Shown: positions 50,572-59,786, counted from the stretch's first letter. The stretch: 64,000 nt of DNA from Paramesorhizobium deserti (GCF_001558695.1 NZ_LNTU01000037.1:372001-436000), one strand, 5' to 3'. The notes: generated by a model from the letters alone, not told the origin. Translations and numbers: made by a program.

Positions 50572-50586
50572 TTCCGATATATGGAA
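50572..50586. promoter_or_regulatory. IclR-type operator candidate
   Basis: TTCCGATATATGGAA (TTCC-N7-GGAA) is a clean inverted repeat in the AT-rich region between the divergent ABC/oxidase operon and the IclR gene. IclR-family proteins bind palindromes of this kind. Confidence 0.5.
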
Positions 50587-50633
50587 TTTTTATATCATTA
50601 TGGTCCAACTGTTTTCCATTTATCGGATTCGGA

Positions 50634-51455
50634 ATGATGCCTGACCAGGAGAAGGGATTATCCAGCCTGCGCCGCGCGCTCGCTCTTTTGCGCATTGTCG
50701 CCAGAGGCGATCCGGCGGGCATGCGGCTGAAGGATATCGCCAGTGCAGCCGGTTGCAGCCAATCGACGGCGCATCGCGCGCTGCAGGATCTGATGGCGGA
50801 AGGTTTTGTCGAGCAGGTCGAAGGCGGAAAGCGCTATCGCCCTTCGCTCGATTTTTTCGTGCTCGCCGCGCGCGCCGGACAGGCAGGCGGCATACGCGAT
50901 CTCGCCCGGCCGGTGCTCCTGCGGCTTGCCACCACTTTGAGCGACACGATCTTCTTCCTGGTGCGCAATGGTTATGACGCGGTATGCCTCGATCGCGTGG
51001 AGGGCCCCTTTCCGATCCGGTCCTTCACTGGCGACATCGGCGGCAAGGTACCGCTCGGTCTCGGCCAGGGCAGCCTGGCGATCCTCGCCCATCTGCCCGA
51101 AGCCGAGCAGGAGGAAGTCATCCGGTTCAATATTCCGCGCCTCATCGATCGCGGCTTCCTCGACGAGGCGGGCCTGCGCGCGGCCATAGCCAGGGCGCGC
51201 GAACAGGGCTGGGTCAACTTGAACACCGGCCTCATTCCGGGAATGGCGGGGGCGGGCGTGCCGGTCATCGACACGCAGGGTCGCCCCGTCGCCGCGCTCA
51301 GCGTCGGCACGCTGGCCGAACGGCTCGGGCCCGAACGCCTACCCGGCGTGGTGCGTATCCTGAAGACCGAAGCGGACAACCTCGCCGCCGGACTCAACCC
51401 GTTCGACGTGACGCTACGCTATCCCTTGCGGAGCCTTAGCAACGTTCGTCCATAA
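50634..51455 (+). CDS. IclR-family transcriptional regulator
   Basis: Regulator of 273 residues: winged helix (LSSLRRALALLRIVARGDPA, then LKDIASAAGCSQSTAHRALQ) and a C-terminal effector domain (GKVPLGLGQGSLAILAHLPE, PVIDTQGRPVAALSVG). It very probably controls the divergent transporter/oxidase operon in response to its substrate. The ribosome site before 50634 is weak; ATG at 50637 is equally possible. Confidence 0.92.
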   Translation: MMPDQEKGLSSLRRALALLRIVARGDPAGMRLKDIASAAGCSQSTAHRALQDLMAEGFVEQVEGGKRYRPSLDFFVLAARAGQAGGIRDLARPVLLRLATTLSDTIFFLVRNGYDAVCLDRVEGPFPIRSFTGDIGGKVPLGLGQGSLAILAHLPEAEQEEVIRFNIPRLIDRGFLDEAGLRAAIARAREQGWVNLNTGLIPGMAGAGVPVIDTQGRPVAALSVGTLAERLGPERLPGVVRILKTEADNLAAGLNPFDVTLRYPLRSLSNVRP

Positions 51456-51461
51456 TCGGCG

Positions 51462-51920
51462 TCAAAGCGGGAGGGCGAAGGTCTGCTTGACGATCTCGCT
51501 CGGCACATCCGTCTTGACGTTCTGGATACCGTTCTTGCGGGTGAGATGCGTGGCCTGGAAGCGCCTGTAATCATCGAGATCAGCCACCACCACACGCAGC
51601 AGGGCGTCGCTTTCGCCAAGCATGATGTAGCACTCGACGATTTCGGGAAGCCGCCGCATGGCGGCGATGAAATGGTCGATCGTCTCGGCGTCCTGCGCCG
51701 TGAGCCAGACGCGCGCGAACATCGACAGCCGCAATCCGACCTTCGCCTGATCGACCACGGCAACGTAGCGGCTGATGATACCCGCATCCTCCAGGAGCTT
51801 GACCCGGCGCAGACAGGGAGACGGCGAAAGCCCTACTCTTCTCGCGAGCTCGATATTCTGCAGCCGCCCGTTCTGCTGCAGTTCGCGCAGGATACGTTTG
51901 TCGATTTCATCCAGGACCAT
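51462..51920 (-). CDS. Lrp/AsnC-family transcriptional regulator
   Basis: Regulator of 152 residues with the Lrp N-terminal helix-turn-helix (DEIDKRILRELQQNGRLQNI, ELARRVGLSPSPCLRRVKLL) and the C-terminal amino-acid-binding domain (RLPEIVECYIMLGESDALLR). Divergent from a LysE-type exporter gene 135 bases away, which it most likely activates when an amino acid is in excess. Confidence 0.92.
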   Translation of the reverse strand: MVLDEIDKRILRELQQNGRLQNIELARRVGLSPSPCLRRVKLLEDAGIISRYVAVVDQAKVGLRLSMFARVWLTAQDAETIDHFIAAMRRLPEIVECYIMLGESDALLRVVVADLDDYRRFQATHLTRKNGIQNVKTDVPSEIVKQTFALPL

Positions 51921-52054
51921 TGGAATATATCAGCCTATTAGCGCCCGATTGGAAAATTCTGTGCTAAATTTTGATATATCCTTGGTATCTTGGCAACCCG
52001 GTTGCCTCATCATCCCGCTAGTCTCTCCATAAGAGCGAAATGGAGAGATGGCCG

Positions 52055-52663
52055 ATGGAATGGGAGTGGATAGCGGCGGTAACGGGCTTTGCGCTGGCGA
52101 TGGCCGGCACACCTGGGCCGAACAATACCATGGTCACCGCGTCGGGAGCAAACCACGGCTTTCGGCGGACGCTGCCATTCTTATCGGGGATAGCGATCGG
52201 GGTAGCGATCATCATGCTGGTCGTTGCGGGCGTCGGCTCCTCTCTGGTATCCGCGCCCGGTATCCGCACCGTCATGAAGTGGGCGGGGCTCCTCTATCTT
52301 CTCTGGCTTGCCTGGCGGATCGGCGGCGCTCGGCCGAAAGCGGAAGGTGCCGCGCAGCTCGAAACCACGCCTCTTACCCTGATGCAGGGCGCACTGTTCC
52401 AGCTGGTCAATCCAAAACTATGGGCCATGGTCGCCGGGACCGTGGCCACCTATGGCGGCACGGCGGAAAGTATCGGCCCCTTTGCCATTGCCATCACCTT
52501 TGCGATCATCTTCGGCGTCGCCACTTTGGCGAGCACCGTCGCCTGGACATTGGTGGGCGTCGGCGCCGGACGCTTCATCAAGAGCGACCGCGCCATGCGC
52601 CTCTTCAACTGGACGATGGCTGCACTGCTCGTCCTGTCGCTGATCCCTGTTCTGGTTGAATAA
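52055..52663 (+). CDS. LysE/RhtB-family amino acid exporter
   Basis: Inner-membrane exporter of 202 residues with six hydrophobic segments and the family N-terminus (FALAMAGTPGPNNTMVTASG). ATG at 52055 follows GGAGAG at 7 bases; ATG at 52040 lacks a site. Its exported amino acid is unknown; control by the divergent Lrp-type regulator is usual for the family. Confidence 0.9.
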   Translation: MEWEWIAAVTGFALAMAGTPGPNNTMVTASGANHGFRRTLPFLSGIAIGVAIIMLVVAGVGSSLVSAPGIRTVMKWAGLLYLLWLAWRIGGARPKAEGAAQLETTPLTLMQGALFQLVNPKLWAMVAGTVATYGGTAESIGPFAIAITFAIIFGVATLASTVAWTLVGVGAGRFIKSDRAMRLFNWTMAALLVLSLIPVLVE

Positions 52664-52671
52664 GAGATTGC

Positions 52672-54399
52672 CTATGCCGGCAACGGCTCCGCCGTCGGTT
52701 CGGAAGGTTTCACCTTACTTCGGGCCGCGGCAAGAGCATCGGCCAGCGTTCCGCGAAAACGCACGACGGGCGGCCTCACGCCATGGACCAGAAGCATGCG
52801 GCGGACTGGCCGCGTCGCCCCGGCGACATAGACCGCCGCGCCGTGCCGATGAGCCTTACGCACGAAACCCTGGATGGTGGCCGCTCCCGTCGAATCGAGG
52901 ATCGGCACCGCCGAGAAATCGATGACATAGGCCTTGGGGTGCTCGCCCAGACGGTCGAGCGCCGCGCCGACGGCGGCCGCCGCGCCAAAGAAGAAGGCGC
53001 CGGAAATCCGGAAAACGGCGATATCCGGATCGGTCGCCAGATCCGCCTCATAGGGCTTGCGCTCGCCATTGGCGCTGTCAGCCTTGTCGTCCTCGGCAAG
53101 GGGACGGGCATTTTCCACCTCAACCGCCTGCGCCATGCGATGCAGGAAGAGCAGCGCGCTGATCGCAAAGCCGACGAGGATACCCTCGGTCAAATCACGG
53201 AAGGTGACCAGCAGGAAGGTGACGAGCAGCACGACGGCATCACCGGGCGAGGTGCGGACCAGCGTTGCGAACTCATGCTTCTCGGCCATGTTCCAGGCTA
53301 CCACGGCGAGCACGCCGGCAAGAGCCGCCAGCGGAATGTAGGAGGCGAGCGGTGCTGCGACGAGCATGAACAAAAGCAGGAAAACCGAATGCAGCATGCC
53401 GGAAACGGGGCCACGCGCACCGGAGCGGACATTGATGGCGGTTCGGGCGATGTTACCGGTCACGCAGAACCCGCCGAAGAGCGGCGACGCCACATTGGCA
53501 AGCCCCTGCGCCACCAGCTCGCAATTGGAACGGTGCCGGCGGCCGGTCATGGAGTCCGCGACGACGGCGGAAAGCAGGCTTTCGATACAGCCGAGCAGCG
53601 CGAAGGACAGGGCACTGGGGAACACCTCGATTACCTTGGCAAGCGACAGCGGTGGCAGATGCGGCATCGGAAGCGACTGCGGAATGCCGCCGAAACGGGT
53701 GCCGATGGTCTCGACCGGCAGACCGACCAGGGCGGTCGCGACAGCGGCAACCGCCACCGCGATGATGAAGGACGGCCAGTGCGGCCGGTAACGACGGATC
53801 GCGACGATGATGCCGATCGTGATGATCGCGACAAGGATAGCCGATATGTTCGCCGTCGGCAGCGCATGGCCGATCGCCTCGAGCTTGGGCAGGAGCGGCC
53901 CCGGCTCATGCTCCAGCGTGAGGCCGAAAAGATCCCTGATCTGGCTGGCGAAGATGATGACCGCGATACCGGCGGTGAAGCCGACGGTCACGGGATAGGG
54001 AATATATTTGATGAAGGTCCCGAGCCGCAGGAGTCCGATCGCCAAGAGGATCAACCCCGAGAGAAGCGTGGCGAGCAGAAGCCCGTCGACGCCGTGCTGC
54101 GCCACGGTCGCCGAGACAAGCACGATGAAGGCGCCGGCCGGGCCGCCGATCTGGAAGCGGCTGCCGCCTAGCGCCGAGACGATGAAACCGCCGATGATCG
54201 AGGTATAGAGTCCATGTTCCGGAGCGACGCCCGAGGCAATGGCGATCGCCATGGAGAGCGGCAGGGCGACGATCGCCACCGTCAGCCCCGATAAGGCGTC
54301 CGCCTTCAGATCCGACAGGCGATAACCTTCTCTCAAAAGGGTAACGAGCTTGGGCGTATAGAGCTCGGAGAAACTTGCCCTGACAGACCGGGTGGCCAT
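52672..54399 (-). CDS. SulP-family anion transporter with STAS domain
   Basis: Inner-membrane protein of 575 residues. Residues 1-430 have the SulP fold (LSMAIAIASGVAPEHGLYTS, GGSRFQIGGPAGAFIVLVSA); residues about 450-560 are a STAS domain with DSTG. SulP proteins move sulfate, bicarbonate or other anions; the substrate cannot be told here. AAAGGA precedes the start at 54399. It follows an XRE regulator gene by 78 bases, probably in one operon. Confidence 0.9.
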   Translation of the reverse strand: MATRSVRASFSELYTPKLVTLLREGYRLSDLKADALSGLTVAIVALPLSMAIAIASGVAPEHGLYTSIIGGFIVSALGGSRFQIGGPAGAFIVLVSATVAQHGVDGLLLATLLSGLILLAIGLLRLGTFIKYIPYPVTVGFTAGIAVIIFASQIRDLFGLTLEHEPGPLLPKLEAIGHALPTANISAILVAIITIGIIVAIRRYRPHWPSFIIAVAVAAVATALVGLPVETIGTRFGGIPQSLPMPHLPPLSLAKVIEVFPSALSFALLGCIESLLSAVVADSMTGRRHRSNCELVAQGLANVASPLFGGFCVTGNIARTAINVRSGARGPVSGMLHSVFLLLFMLVAAPLASYIPLAALAGVLAVVAWNMAEKHEFATLVRTSPGDAVVLLVTFLLVTFRDLTEGILVGFAISALLFLHRMAQAVEVENARPLAEDDKADSANGERKPYEADLATDPDIAVFRISGAFFFGAAAAVGAALDRLGEHPKAYVIDFSAVPILDSTGAATIQGFVRKAHRHGAAVYVAGATRPVRRMLLVHGVRPPVVRFRGTLADALAAARSKVKPSEPTAEPLPA

Positions 54400-54477
54400 G
54401 ACAATCCTTTCGCATAATAACGATACGGGCGGGATCGTCGGCCGGGTTGGGGTCGGCGCCGCTCTGCGGCTTCAAAA

Positions 54478-54741
54478 TCAGCGCTGTTCGTCCGGCGGCT
54501 GCTTGAGGCGAACGCCTCTCCCGCCACCACTGCTGACAGCATTTTCGCCGATGAGCTCGATGCCTGCGCGGTCGAGCGCCTCGACGATCTTCGTCAGGGA
54601 GTCGATCACCCCGCGCACATTGCCCTGGCTTGCCTCCATGCGCTGAATGGTCGGCACCGACACGCCGGCGAGTTCCGCAAGCTGTCGCTGGTCGATCCCC
54701 AGGAGCGCGCGGGCAGCACGCATCTGCGCGGCGGTGATCAC
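54478..54741 (-). CDS. XRE-family helix-turn-helix regulator
   Basis: Protein of 87 residues: a single XRE helix-turn-helix (AARALLGIDQRQLAELAGVS, VPTIQRMEASQGNVRG) with a short tail. GTG at 54741 follows AAAGGAGG. Two palindromes just upstream (54777-54815) are probable binding sites for autoregulation. Cotranscribed with the SulP gene. Confidence 0.85.
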   Translation of the reverse strand: MITAAQMRAARALLGIDQRQLAELAGVSVPTIQRMEASQGNVRGVIDSLTKIVEALDRAGIELIGENAVSSGGGRGVRLKQPPDEQR

Positions 54742-54776
54742 AAGACGCCTCCTTTGAAGCTTTAAAAGAGCGATAT

Positions 54777-54815
54777 CATCAATGCAGATTGATGTCTAGA
54801 ACATCAGTACTGATG
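54777..54815. promoter_or_regulatory. Twin palindromes upstream of the XRE/SulP operon
   Basis: CATCAATGCAGATTGATG at 54777-54794 (7-bp arms) and CATCAGTACTGATG at 54802-54815 (perfect) share the half-site CATCA/TGATG. They lie 36 bases upstream of the XRE start, so they probably overlap its promoter. Confidence 0.6.
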
Positions 54816-54836
54816 GCTGCGCACAAATAGCATGAC

Positions 54837-54861
54837 GGGCTCCTCCATATGGGAGGAGCCC
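54837..54861 (-). terminator. Hairpin ending the sugar-acid operon
   Basis: GGGCTCCTCC (54837-54846) pairs with GGAGGAGCCC (54852-54861) around ATATG. It lies 30 bases after the cupin stop on the minus strand. There is no T-tract, so termination strength is uncertain. Confidence 0.45.
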
Positions 54862-54889
54862 GCCGCTCAAACACCATGATGGGTTTCAG

Positions 54890-55378
54890 CTACCGCACGA
54901 ACTGCTTGATGAAGTCCTCTCCGAGCCCAACCTTCCGGTAGTGCTCGATACACATGTCGATCTTGGTGAAAACGTCCTCGAAGCCGGTGTGATCGCCGTT
55001 TTCGTCGACATAGTACATGCAGCCGGAAATATTGAAGAAAGTGATCATCTCCTCGACATCGTCGGGCACGGTGAGCGTATGCGTTTCGCCCGGCGGCTCG
55101 AACACATAGGAACCTTCGGTCGCGATCCAGTCATGTTCGAGGTAACGCCATTTGCCCTTGATGACATAGCCGTGCACCGGACCGGGATGGCGATGCCGGC
55201 TGAGGATGCCCGAACGGCGCACCCGCAACAGGTTGCACCAGCCGCCCTGGACCGTGTTGAGCATCAGCGGGCGGAACCAGACATTCGGCGCCTGCGGTAC
55301 CCAGACGCGCTCATCCTCCGGCAGGGCTGTGGTGACGATCTCGGGCGGCGAAAGGGGGTGGACGGAAACATAGGACAT
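54890..55378 (-). CDS. Cupin, 2,4'-dihydroxyacetophenone dioxygenase-like
   Basis: Cupin-fold protein of 162 residues with the metal-binding motif region SRHRHPGPVHGYVIKGKWRY (residues 59-78) and a second motif PPGETHTLTVP. It is similar to the 2,4'-dihydroxyacetophenone dioxygenase family, but such cupins with sugar-acid operons may be isomerases or lyases. AGGAGAAG precedes the start at 55378. Last gene of the nine-gene operon. Substrate not identified. Confidence 0.8.
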   Translation of the reverse strand: MSYVSVHPLSPPEIVTTALPEDERVWVPQAPNVWFRPLMLNTVQGGWCNLLRVRRSGILSRHRHPGPVHGYVIKGKWRYLEHDWIATEGSYVFEPPGETHTLTVPDDVEEMITFFNISGCMYYVDENGDHTGFEDVFTKIDMCIEHYRKVGLGEDFIKQFVR

Positions 55379-55396
55379 GATCTTCTCCTCGTTTGA

Positions 55397-56101
55397 TCAG
55401 GCGGCGGCATATCCGCCATCGACGGGCAGGATGACGCCGGTGACGAACCGTGCTGTTTCGGAACACAGAAAAACAACAGGGCCTGCCACGTCCTCCGGCG
55501 TTCCCCAGCGACGCATCGGCGTGCGCTGGATGATAGGGTCGGCACGCTCGGCATCCTCATAGAGCGGCCGCGTCAGCTCGGTAGCGATCCAGCCCGGCGC
55601 GATCGCGTTGACGCGGATGCCCTCACCCGCCCATGCGACGGCGAGCGCCTTGGTCAGCTGCGCCACGCCGCCCTTGCTTGCGGTATAGGCGGGAACCGCA
55701 GGCCCACCGAAGAAGGAAAGCATCGAGGCGGTGTTGACGACCGCACCCTTGCTGTCGGCAAGCAGAGGCCTCGCCGCCATGCAGACCCGCATCGTACCGG
55801 TGAGGTTCACATCGACGACTTGCGCAAAGGTCGCGGGATCGAACTCGGCGCCGGCGCGTCTGATCAGCCCGGCGCAGTTGACCAGCGCATCCAGACGGTC
55901 GAACGAGGCAAGGAGCGCCTTGACCGCATCCTCGTCGCGCACGTCGAGAACTGAGCCGCTGAGGCCTGTCCGCTTCGGCATGGCTTCGATCTCGGCGGCG
56001 TCGACACCGGTAGCCGTGACCTCATAGCCGGCATCGCACAGGGCCTGGGCCGCGGCCAATCCAATGCCGCGGCCCCCACCCGTCACCAGCGCTTTCTTCA
56101 T
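55397..56101 (-). CDS. SDR-family oxidoreductase
   Basis: Dehydrogenase of 234 residues with TGGGRGIG (8-15), NCAGLI, NTASM and YTASKGG, and IAPGWIATE. Close in style to 2-keto-3-deoxygluconate or rhamnonate-type dehydrogenases. It overlaps the kinase gene by 4 bases. Probably oxidises or reduces an intermediate of the sugar-acid pathway. Confidence 0.88.
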   Translation of the reverse strand: MKKALVTGGGRGIGLAAAQALCDAGYEVTATGVDAAEIEAMPKRTGLSGSVLDVRDEDAVKALLASFDRLDALVNCAGLIRRAGAEFDPATFAQVVDVNLTGTMRVCMAARPLLADSKGAVVNTASMLSFFGGPAVPAYTASKGGVAQLTKALAVAWAGEGIRVNAIAPGWIATELTRPLYEDAERADPIIQRTPMRRWGTPEDVAGPVVFLCSETARFVTGVILPVDGGYAAA

Positions 56102-57033
56102 TGATGAACCTCTTCCCCAAGAAACTGCAAGACCTCCGCCCGCCTCGGTATGGGTGCAACCGCGCCATAACCGCAGGTGGAAAGCGCCGCCGCCGCATTG
56201 GCATATCCGGCAGCCTCCAATGGGCCCTCGCCCAATACGAGCATGGAAAGGAACGCTCCGTCAAACGTGTCGCCTGCGCCGGTGGCATCCACCGTTTCGA
56301 CCGCGATGCCTTTGACCCGCCATCGCCCGTCGCCTGTCGCGACAAGAGCGCCTTCGGGTCCAAGCTTCAGCACGACCAATGGCACTCCGAGACGAAGATA
56401 AAAGTCCACAATGGCTTGCGGCTCGTCGAGCTCCGTCAGCACGGTCGCGTCTTCGAGGCTCGGGAAGATGACGTCGCAAAGCGGGATGGTAGCGTGGCTG
56501 ATGGCACGGGCCCGGGCAAGCGGCCAGAGCTTGAGACGCAGATTGGTGTCATAGGAAATCCTGACCCCATTGGCGCGCGCCTCCTCGATCGCCGCGAAGA
56601 CGGCGTCGCAGGCCGTGGCGCTGATCGCTTGGCTGATGCCCGATAAGTGGAGATATTTTGCCGAACCAATATAGTCCATCGGCAGCGCCGCTGGCGAAAG
56701 CCGGCTCGCCGCGGAACCAGCGCGCAGATAGCTGAAGACATGGCCCTCGGGTCCGTGGCTCACGAAATAGACGCCCGTATGCGCTCCCCCGTCCCGGATG
56801 ACGCGGCTTGCATCCACCTTTTCTTCGTGCCAGAGCTTCAAAAATTCATCGCCGAAGGCATCCGCCCCGAGCGCTGTGACATAGCCGACACTCGCGCCTT
56901 GTCTCGCCGCAGCAATGGCGGCATTCGACGTATCGCCGCCATGGCCCAGCCGGTAATGGGCGCCGTTTTCCTGCCCGCGGGTCTGATTGAATTCGATCAG
57001 CGGCTCGCCAAGCGCTATGATATCAAGTGTCAT
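56098..57033 (-). CDS. PfkB-family sugar kinase (2-keto-3-deoxygluconate kinase-like)
   Basis: Kinase of 311 residues. N-terminal GEPLIEFNQ and GGDTSNAAIAAARQG correspond to the substrate-binding region, and VDATGAGDTFDGAFLSML contains the catalytic Asp and anion hole. Its sequence is of the KdgK type, which makes 2-keto-3-deoxy-6-phosphogluconate. No KDPG aldolase is in the window. Cotranscribed with the SDR. Confidence 0.85.
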   Translation of the reverse strand: MTLDIIALGEPLIEFNQTRGQENGAHYRLGHGGDTSNAAIAAARQGASVGYVTALGADAFGDEFLKLWHEEKVDASRVIRDGGAHTGVYFVSHGPEGHVFSYLRAGSAASRLSPAALPMDYIGSAKYLHLSGISQAISATACDAVFAAIEEARANGVRISYDTNLRLKLWPLARARAISHATIPLCDVIFPSLEDATVLTELDEPQAIVDFYLRLGVPLVVLKLGPEGALVATGDGRWRVKGIAVETVDATGAGDTFDGAFLSMLVLGEGPLEAAGYANAAAALSTCGYGAVAPIPRRAEVLQFLGEEVHQ

Positions 57034-57041
57034 TATCGTCC

Positions 57042-57692
57042 TCAGATGCGTCCGTATTTCGCCAGGCCCTGACGCAGCGATCCGGCCTGGATGATCAGCC
57101 GGGCCTGTTCGAGCTCGCGCTGGTCGATCTCCTGGGCCATGGCAAGGACGGCTTCCGCGTGCAGGCGCGGCACGACGACGACGCCATCGATATCGCCGAC
57201 GACGATGTCGCCGGGATGGACGATGACGCCGCCGATCCGGACCGGCTCATTGGCGCAATAGGTGCGGAACCGGCCAAGCGTGGTGCCAGGAGAAACGGAG
57301 CGCGAGAAAACCGGGAAATCGTAATCCCTGCGGATCTCGGCGATATCGCGTACGCCGCCGTCGAGGATCGCCCCCTCATGCTTGTTGGCGACCGCGCCGG
57401 CTGTCATCAGTCCGCCCCAAACGGCGACATTCTCCTCGCCGCCGACCGAGATGCAGATGACGCTGCCCGCCGGGCTTTCGTCGATCGCATCCAGCGCGTG
57501 TTGCGGCGGCACGAATTCGTCCGATGGCGCCTCCAAAATGGTAACGGCCGGCCCGACGATCTTGCGATCGTTGATGCGTGGTTTGATGGCCTCGTCCATG
57601 AAACCACCCTTTCCGGTGATCTTGTCGACGGCATCGGCCACCGAGGCCGTCGCCACGCTCCGGAAGCCTGTGATCAATTCATCCAACGTCAT
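57042..57692 (-). CDS. RraA-like aldolase (HMG/CHA aldolase family)
   Basis: Protein of 216 residues with the RraA fold: VADAVDKITGKGGFMDEAIK, WGGLMTAGAVANKHEGAILD and GGVRD. In enzymes of the family this Arg-Asp loop binds the divalent metal and the oxo-acid carboxylate and cleaves 4-hydroxy-4-methyl-2-oxoglutarate or 4-carboxy-4-hydroxy-2-oxoadipate. In sugar operons, family members serve as class II-type aldolases on keto acids. AGGAG precedes the start at 57692. Confidence 0.85.
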   Translation of the reverse strand: MTLDELITGFRSVATASVADAVDKITGKGGFMDEAIKPRINDRKIVGPAVTILEAPSDEFVPPQHALDAIDESPAGSVICISVGGEENVAVWGGLMTAGAVANKHEGAILDGGVRDIAEIRRDYDFPVFSRSVSPGTTLGRFRTYCANEPVRIGGVIVHPGDIVVGDIDGVVVVPRLHAEAVLAMAQEIDQRELEQARLIIQAGSLRQGLAKYGRI

Positions 57693-57707
57693 TTCGACTT
57701 CTCCTGA

Positions 57708-58718
57708 TCAGGTGTTGTTAAGCGTTTCGGAAGGGACGTCTTCCCATCGGTTGACCCAGTTTCTCGGCCTGTCACCCGCGAAGACGCGGGCGATTTCCTC
57801 GCTCGCCTTGCGGCGGAGATCCTGGACGGATTGCTCGGAATACCAGCCCGTATGGTCGCTCAGGACCACGTTCGAAAGCCCCAACAGCGGGTTGTCTCTC
57901 GCCGGCGGCTCCGTCTCGAATACATCGAGCCCCGCGCCGAATATCCGGCTTTCCGCCAGTGCCTCGTAGAGCGCCTGCGTATCGACAAGCCCGCCGCGCG
58001 ACGTGTTGACGAGGATTGCCGTGGGCTTCATCAGATCGAGGCGTGCTTTGTTGATGATATGCCGGGTATCGTCGGTAAGCGGTGCGTGCAGCGATATCGC
58101 ATCGCTTTCCCCGCACAACCGTTCGATGCTGCAGAGATCCGCACCCTCCGGCGTGGATTTCAGGAAGGGGTCGTATATTAGCGTATTCTCATATCCAAGC
58201 GCCCTCGCCTTACGATGGAAGGCATGGCCGATCCGGCCGTATCCGACCAGCCCCAAGGTTCCGCCCCGCAGCCGGTACATCGGCTCGGCTCGCGCGATAT
58301 TCCAGCCGCCATTGCGTACCGTCCGGTCCCGCGAAACGATCCGGCGGGCGACGGCGAAGAGCAGTGCAAGCGCGTGGTCGCTCACTTCCTCGACCCCGTA
58401 ATCTGGAACATTGGCGACGAAGATATGCCGCTCGGCCGCGGCCTTGCGGTCGACATTGTCAACGCCGACACCATAGCGCACGATTGCCCTGCATCCGGGC
58501 ATCGCCGCAATGGCCTCGGCATCGACGGGGCTTTCACGCACCAGGACGGCATCGGCACCGAGAACAGCGCGCCGGACCGCTTCCGGATTGCCATTGCACG
58601 GCCTTTCGATCACACGTGCACCGAAGGGCGCGAGAACGGCCTCTTCTACTTCCGTCCCGCCATAGCCCTCATCGAGCACGATGACGAGGCGGGATCGTGT
58701 TTGCTGGTCTGACGTCAT
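57708..58718 (-). CDS. D-isomer-specific 2-hydroxyacid dehydrogenase
   Basis: Enzyme of 336 residues that interconverts a 2-hydroxy acid and a 2-oxo acid with NAD(P). Seen: catalytic loop VRYGVGVDNVD, NAD motif GTLGLVGYGRIG, LVNTSRGGLVD with the substrate Arg, Glu in GLDVFETEPP and the catalytic His in LSDHTGWYSEQS. It resembles phosphoglycerate dehydrogenase or C-terminal-binding-protein type. Follows the TRAP receptor gene by 18 bases. Confidence 0.88.
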   Translation of the reverse strand: MTSDQQTRSRLVIVLDEGYGGTEVEEAVLAPFGARVIERPCNGNPEAVRRAVLGADAVLVRESPVDAEAIAAMPGCRAIVRYGVGVDNVDRKAAAERHIFVANVPDYGVEEVSDHALALLFAVARRIVSRDRTVRNGGWNIARAEPMYRLRGGTLGLVGYGRIGHAFHRKARALGYENTLIYDPFLKSTPEGADLCSIERLCGESDAISLHAPLTDDTRHIINKARLDLMKPTAILVNTSRGGLVDTQALYEALAESRIFGAGLDVFETEPPARDNPLLGLSNVVLSDHTGWYSEQSVQDLRRKASEEIARVFAGDRPRNWVNRWEDVPSETLNNT

Positions 58719-58736
58719 GATGCGCGCCGTACCTGT

Positions 58737-59753
58737 TTATTGGGAATTGGCCTGGGCGCCGGCGGCAGCTTTCAGAAGCTTCGACACCCATTCGGCGCCG
58801 ATCGACCCTTCGAGTTGCTTCTGGACGGCCGGCTGAGCAATATCGCGAAAGGCGGCGATTTCCTCGGCCGTCGGCACATAGACCTCCATGCCGGCCTCGG
58901 TCAGCACCTTCTGAGCCGAGAGATCCTGCGCCCTGGTCATGTCGCGATGGATGTCGCGCGCCTGAACCACGCAACTGTCGATCGCCTTTTTCTCGACATC
59001 GGTAAGGCCCTCATAGAAGGTATCGCCGATGAGATAGGCGTGCAGGCTATAGACGTGGCCGTCGAGCGTCGCATATTTCTGGCTCTGGTAGAGACTGGCC
59101 GCCATGATATTGGTGACGCCGTTTTCCTGCCCGTCGACCGTGCCTTGCGCAAGGGCTGCCGGAAGCTCGGCCCAATCGATCGCCGACGCGCTCGCCCCCA
59201 GGCTTTCCACGAGGGAGATAAAGACGGGGGCCGGCTGCACGCGCATCTTGAGCCCCTTCATGTCTCCGGGCGTCTTGATCGGATGCTTGGAATTGGTGAA
59301 GTGCCGGATACCGTTATCGGCATAGGCGAGAAGGCGGATGCCGGTTTCCTCCCGCATCGCATCGGCGAATTCCTTGCCGAACGCACCGTCGAGAACCTTG
59401 TAGGCTGTCTCGTGGTCGGGGAAGATATATGGCAGCGCGAACACGTCGAACGGGCGATAGACGCTCGATATGCCACCGTCGTGGACGACGGCCATTTCGA
59501 GGGTTCCCAAGCGCAATCCCTCAAGCGCCGTGGTGGCGTTGCCGAGCTGGCCGGCAGGAAAGATCTGGACATCGATCGAACCATCGGTGGTATCCTCGAC
59601 GCATTTCTCGAAGGCCAGGGCCGCGGCATGCTTTGGCTGGTCGGGACGACCCGGCTGATAATGCGTGTATTTCAGCACCTTGGTTTCGGCAGCGGCCATG
59701 CTCGTTCCGAGCGTGACCAATGCGGTCGTCAGCAGCATGAGTTTCCTAAACAT
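58737..59753 (-). CDS. TRAP transporter solute-binding protein (DctP family)
   Basis: Periplasmic receptor of 338 residues. Signal peptide to about AAAE (residue 23), then the DctP signatures GQLGNATTALEGLRLGTLEM (residues about 69-88), the carboxylate-binding Arg in LKMRVQ and GTVDGQEN. It binds a carboxylic acid such as a sugar acid. Start at 59753 is followed by the normal Sec signal. Confidence 0.92.
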   Translation of the reverse strand: MFRKLMLLTTALVTLGTSMAAAETKVLKYTHYQPGRPDQPKHAAALAFEKCVEDTTDGSIDVQIFPAGQLGNATTALEGLRLGTLEMAVVHDGGISSVYRPFDVFALPYIFPDHETAYKVLDGAFGKEFADAMREETGIRLLAYADNGIRHFTNSKHPIKTPGDMKGLKMRVQPAPVFISLVESLGASASAIDWAELPAALAQGTVDGQENGVTNIMAASLYQSQKYATLDGHVYSLHAYLIGDTFYEGLTDVEKKAIDSCVVQARDIHRDMTRAQDLSAQKVLTEAGMEVYVPTAEEIAAFRDIAQPAVQKQLEGSIGAEWVSKLLKAAAGAQANSQ

Positions 59754-59786
59754 CTCTCTATCCTCCTGTTTGAGAGCGAACCCTTT

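Noticed and set aside
52783-54171. Plus-strand open frame of 462 codons
   Set aside because: Antisense to the SulP gene, strongly biased in charged residues and without any domain, as expected from reverse reading of a membrane protein.
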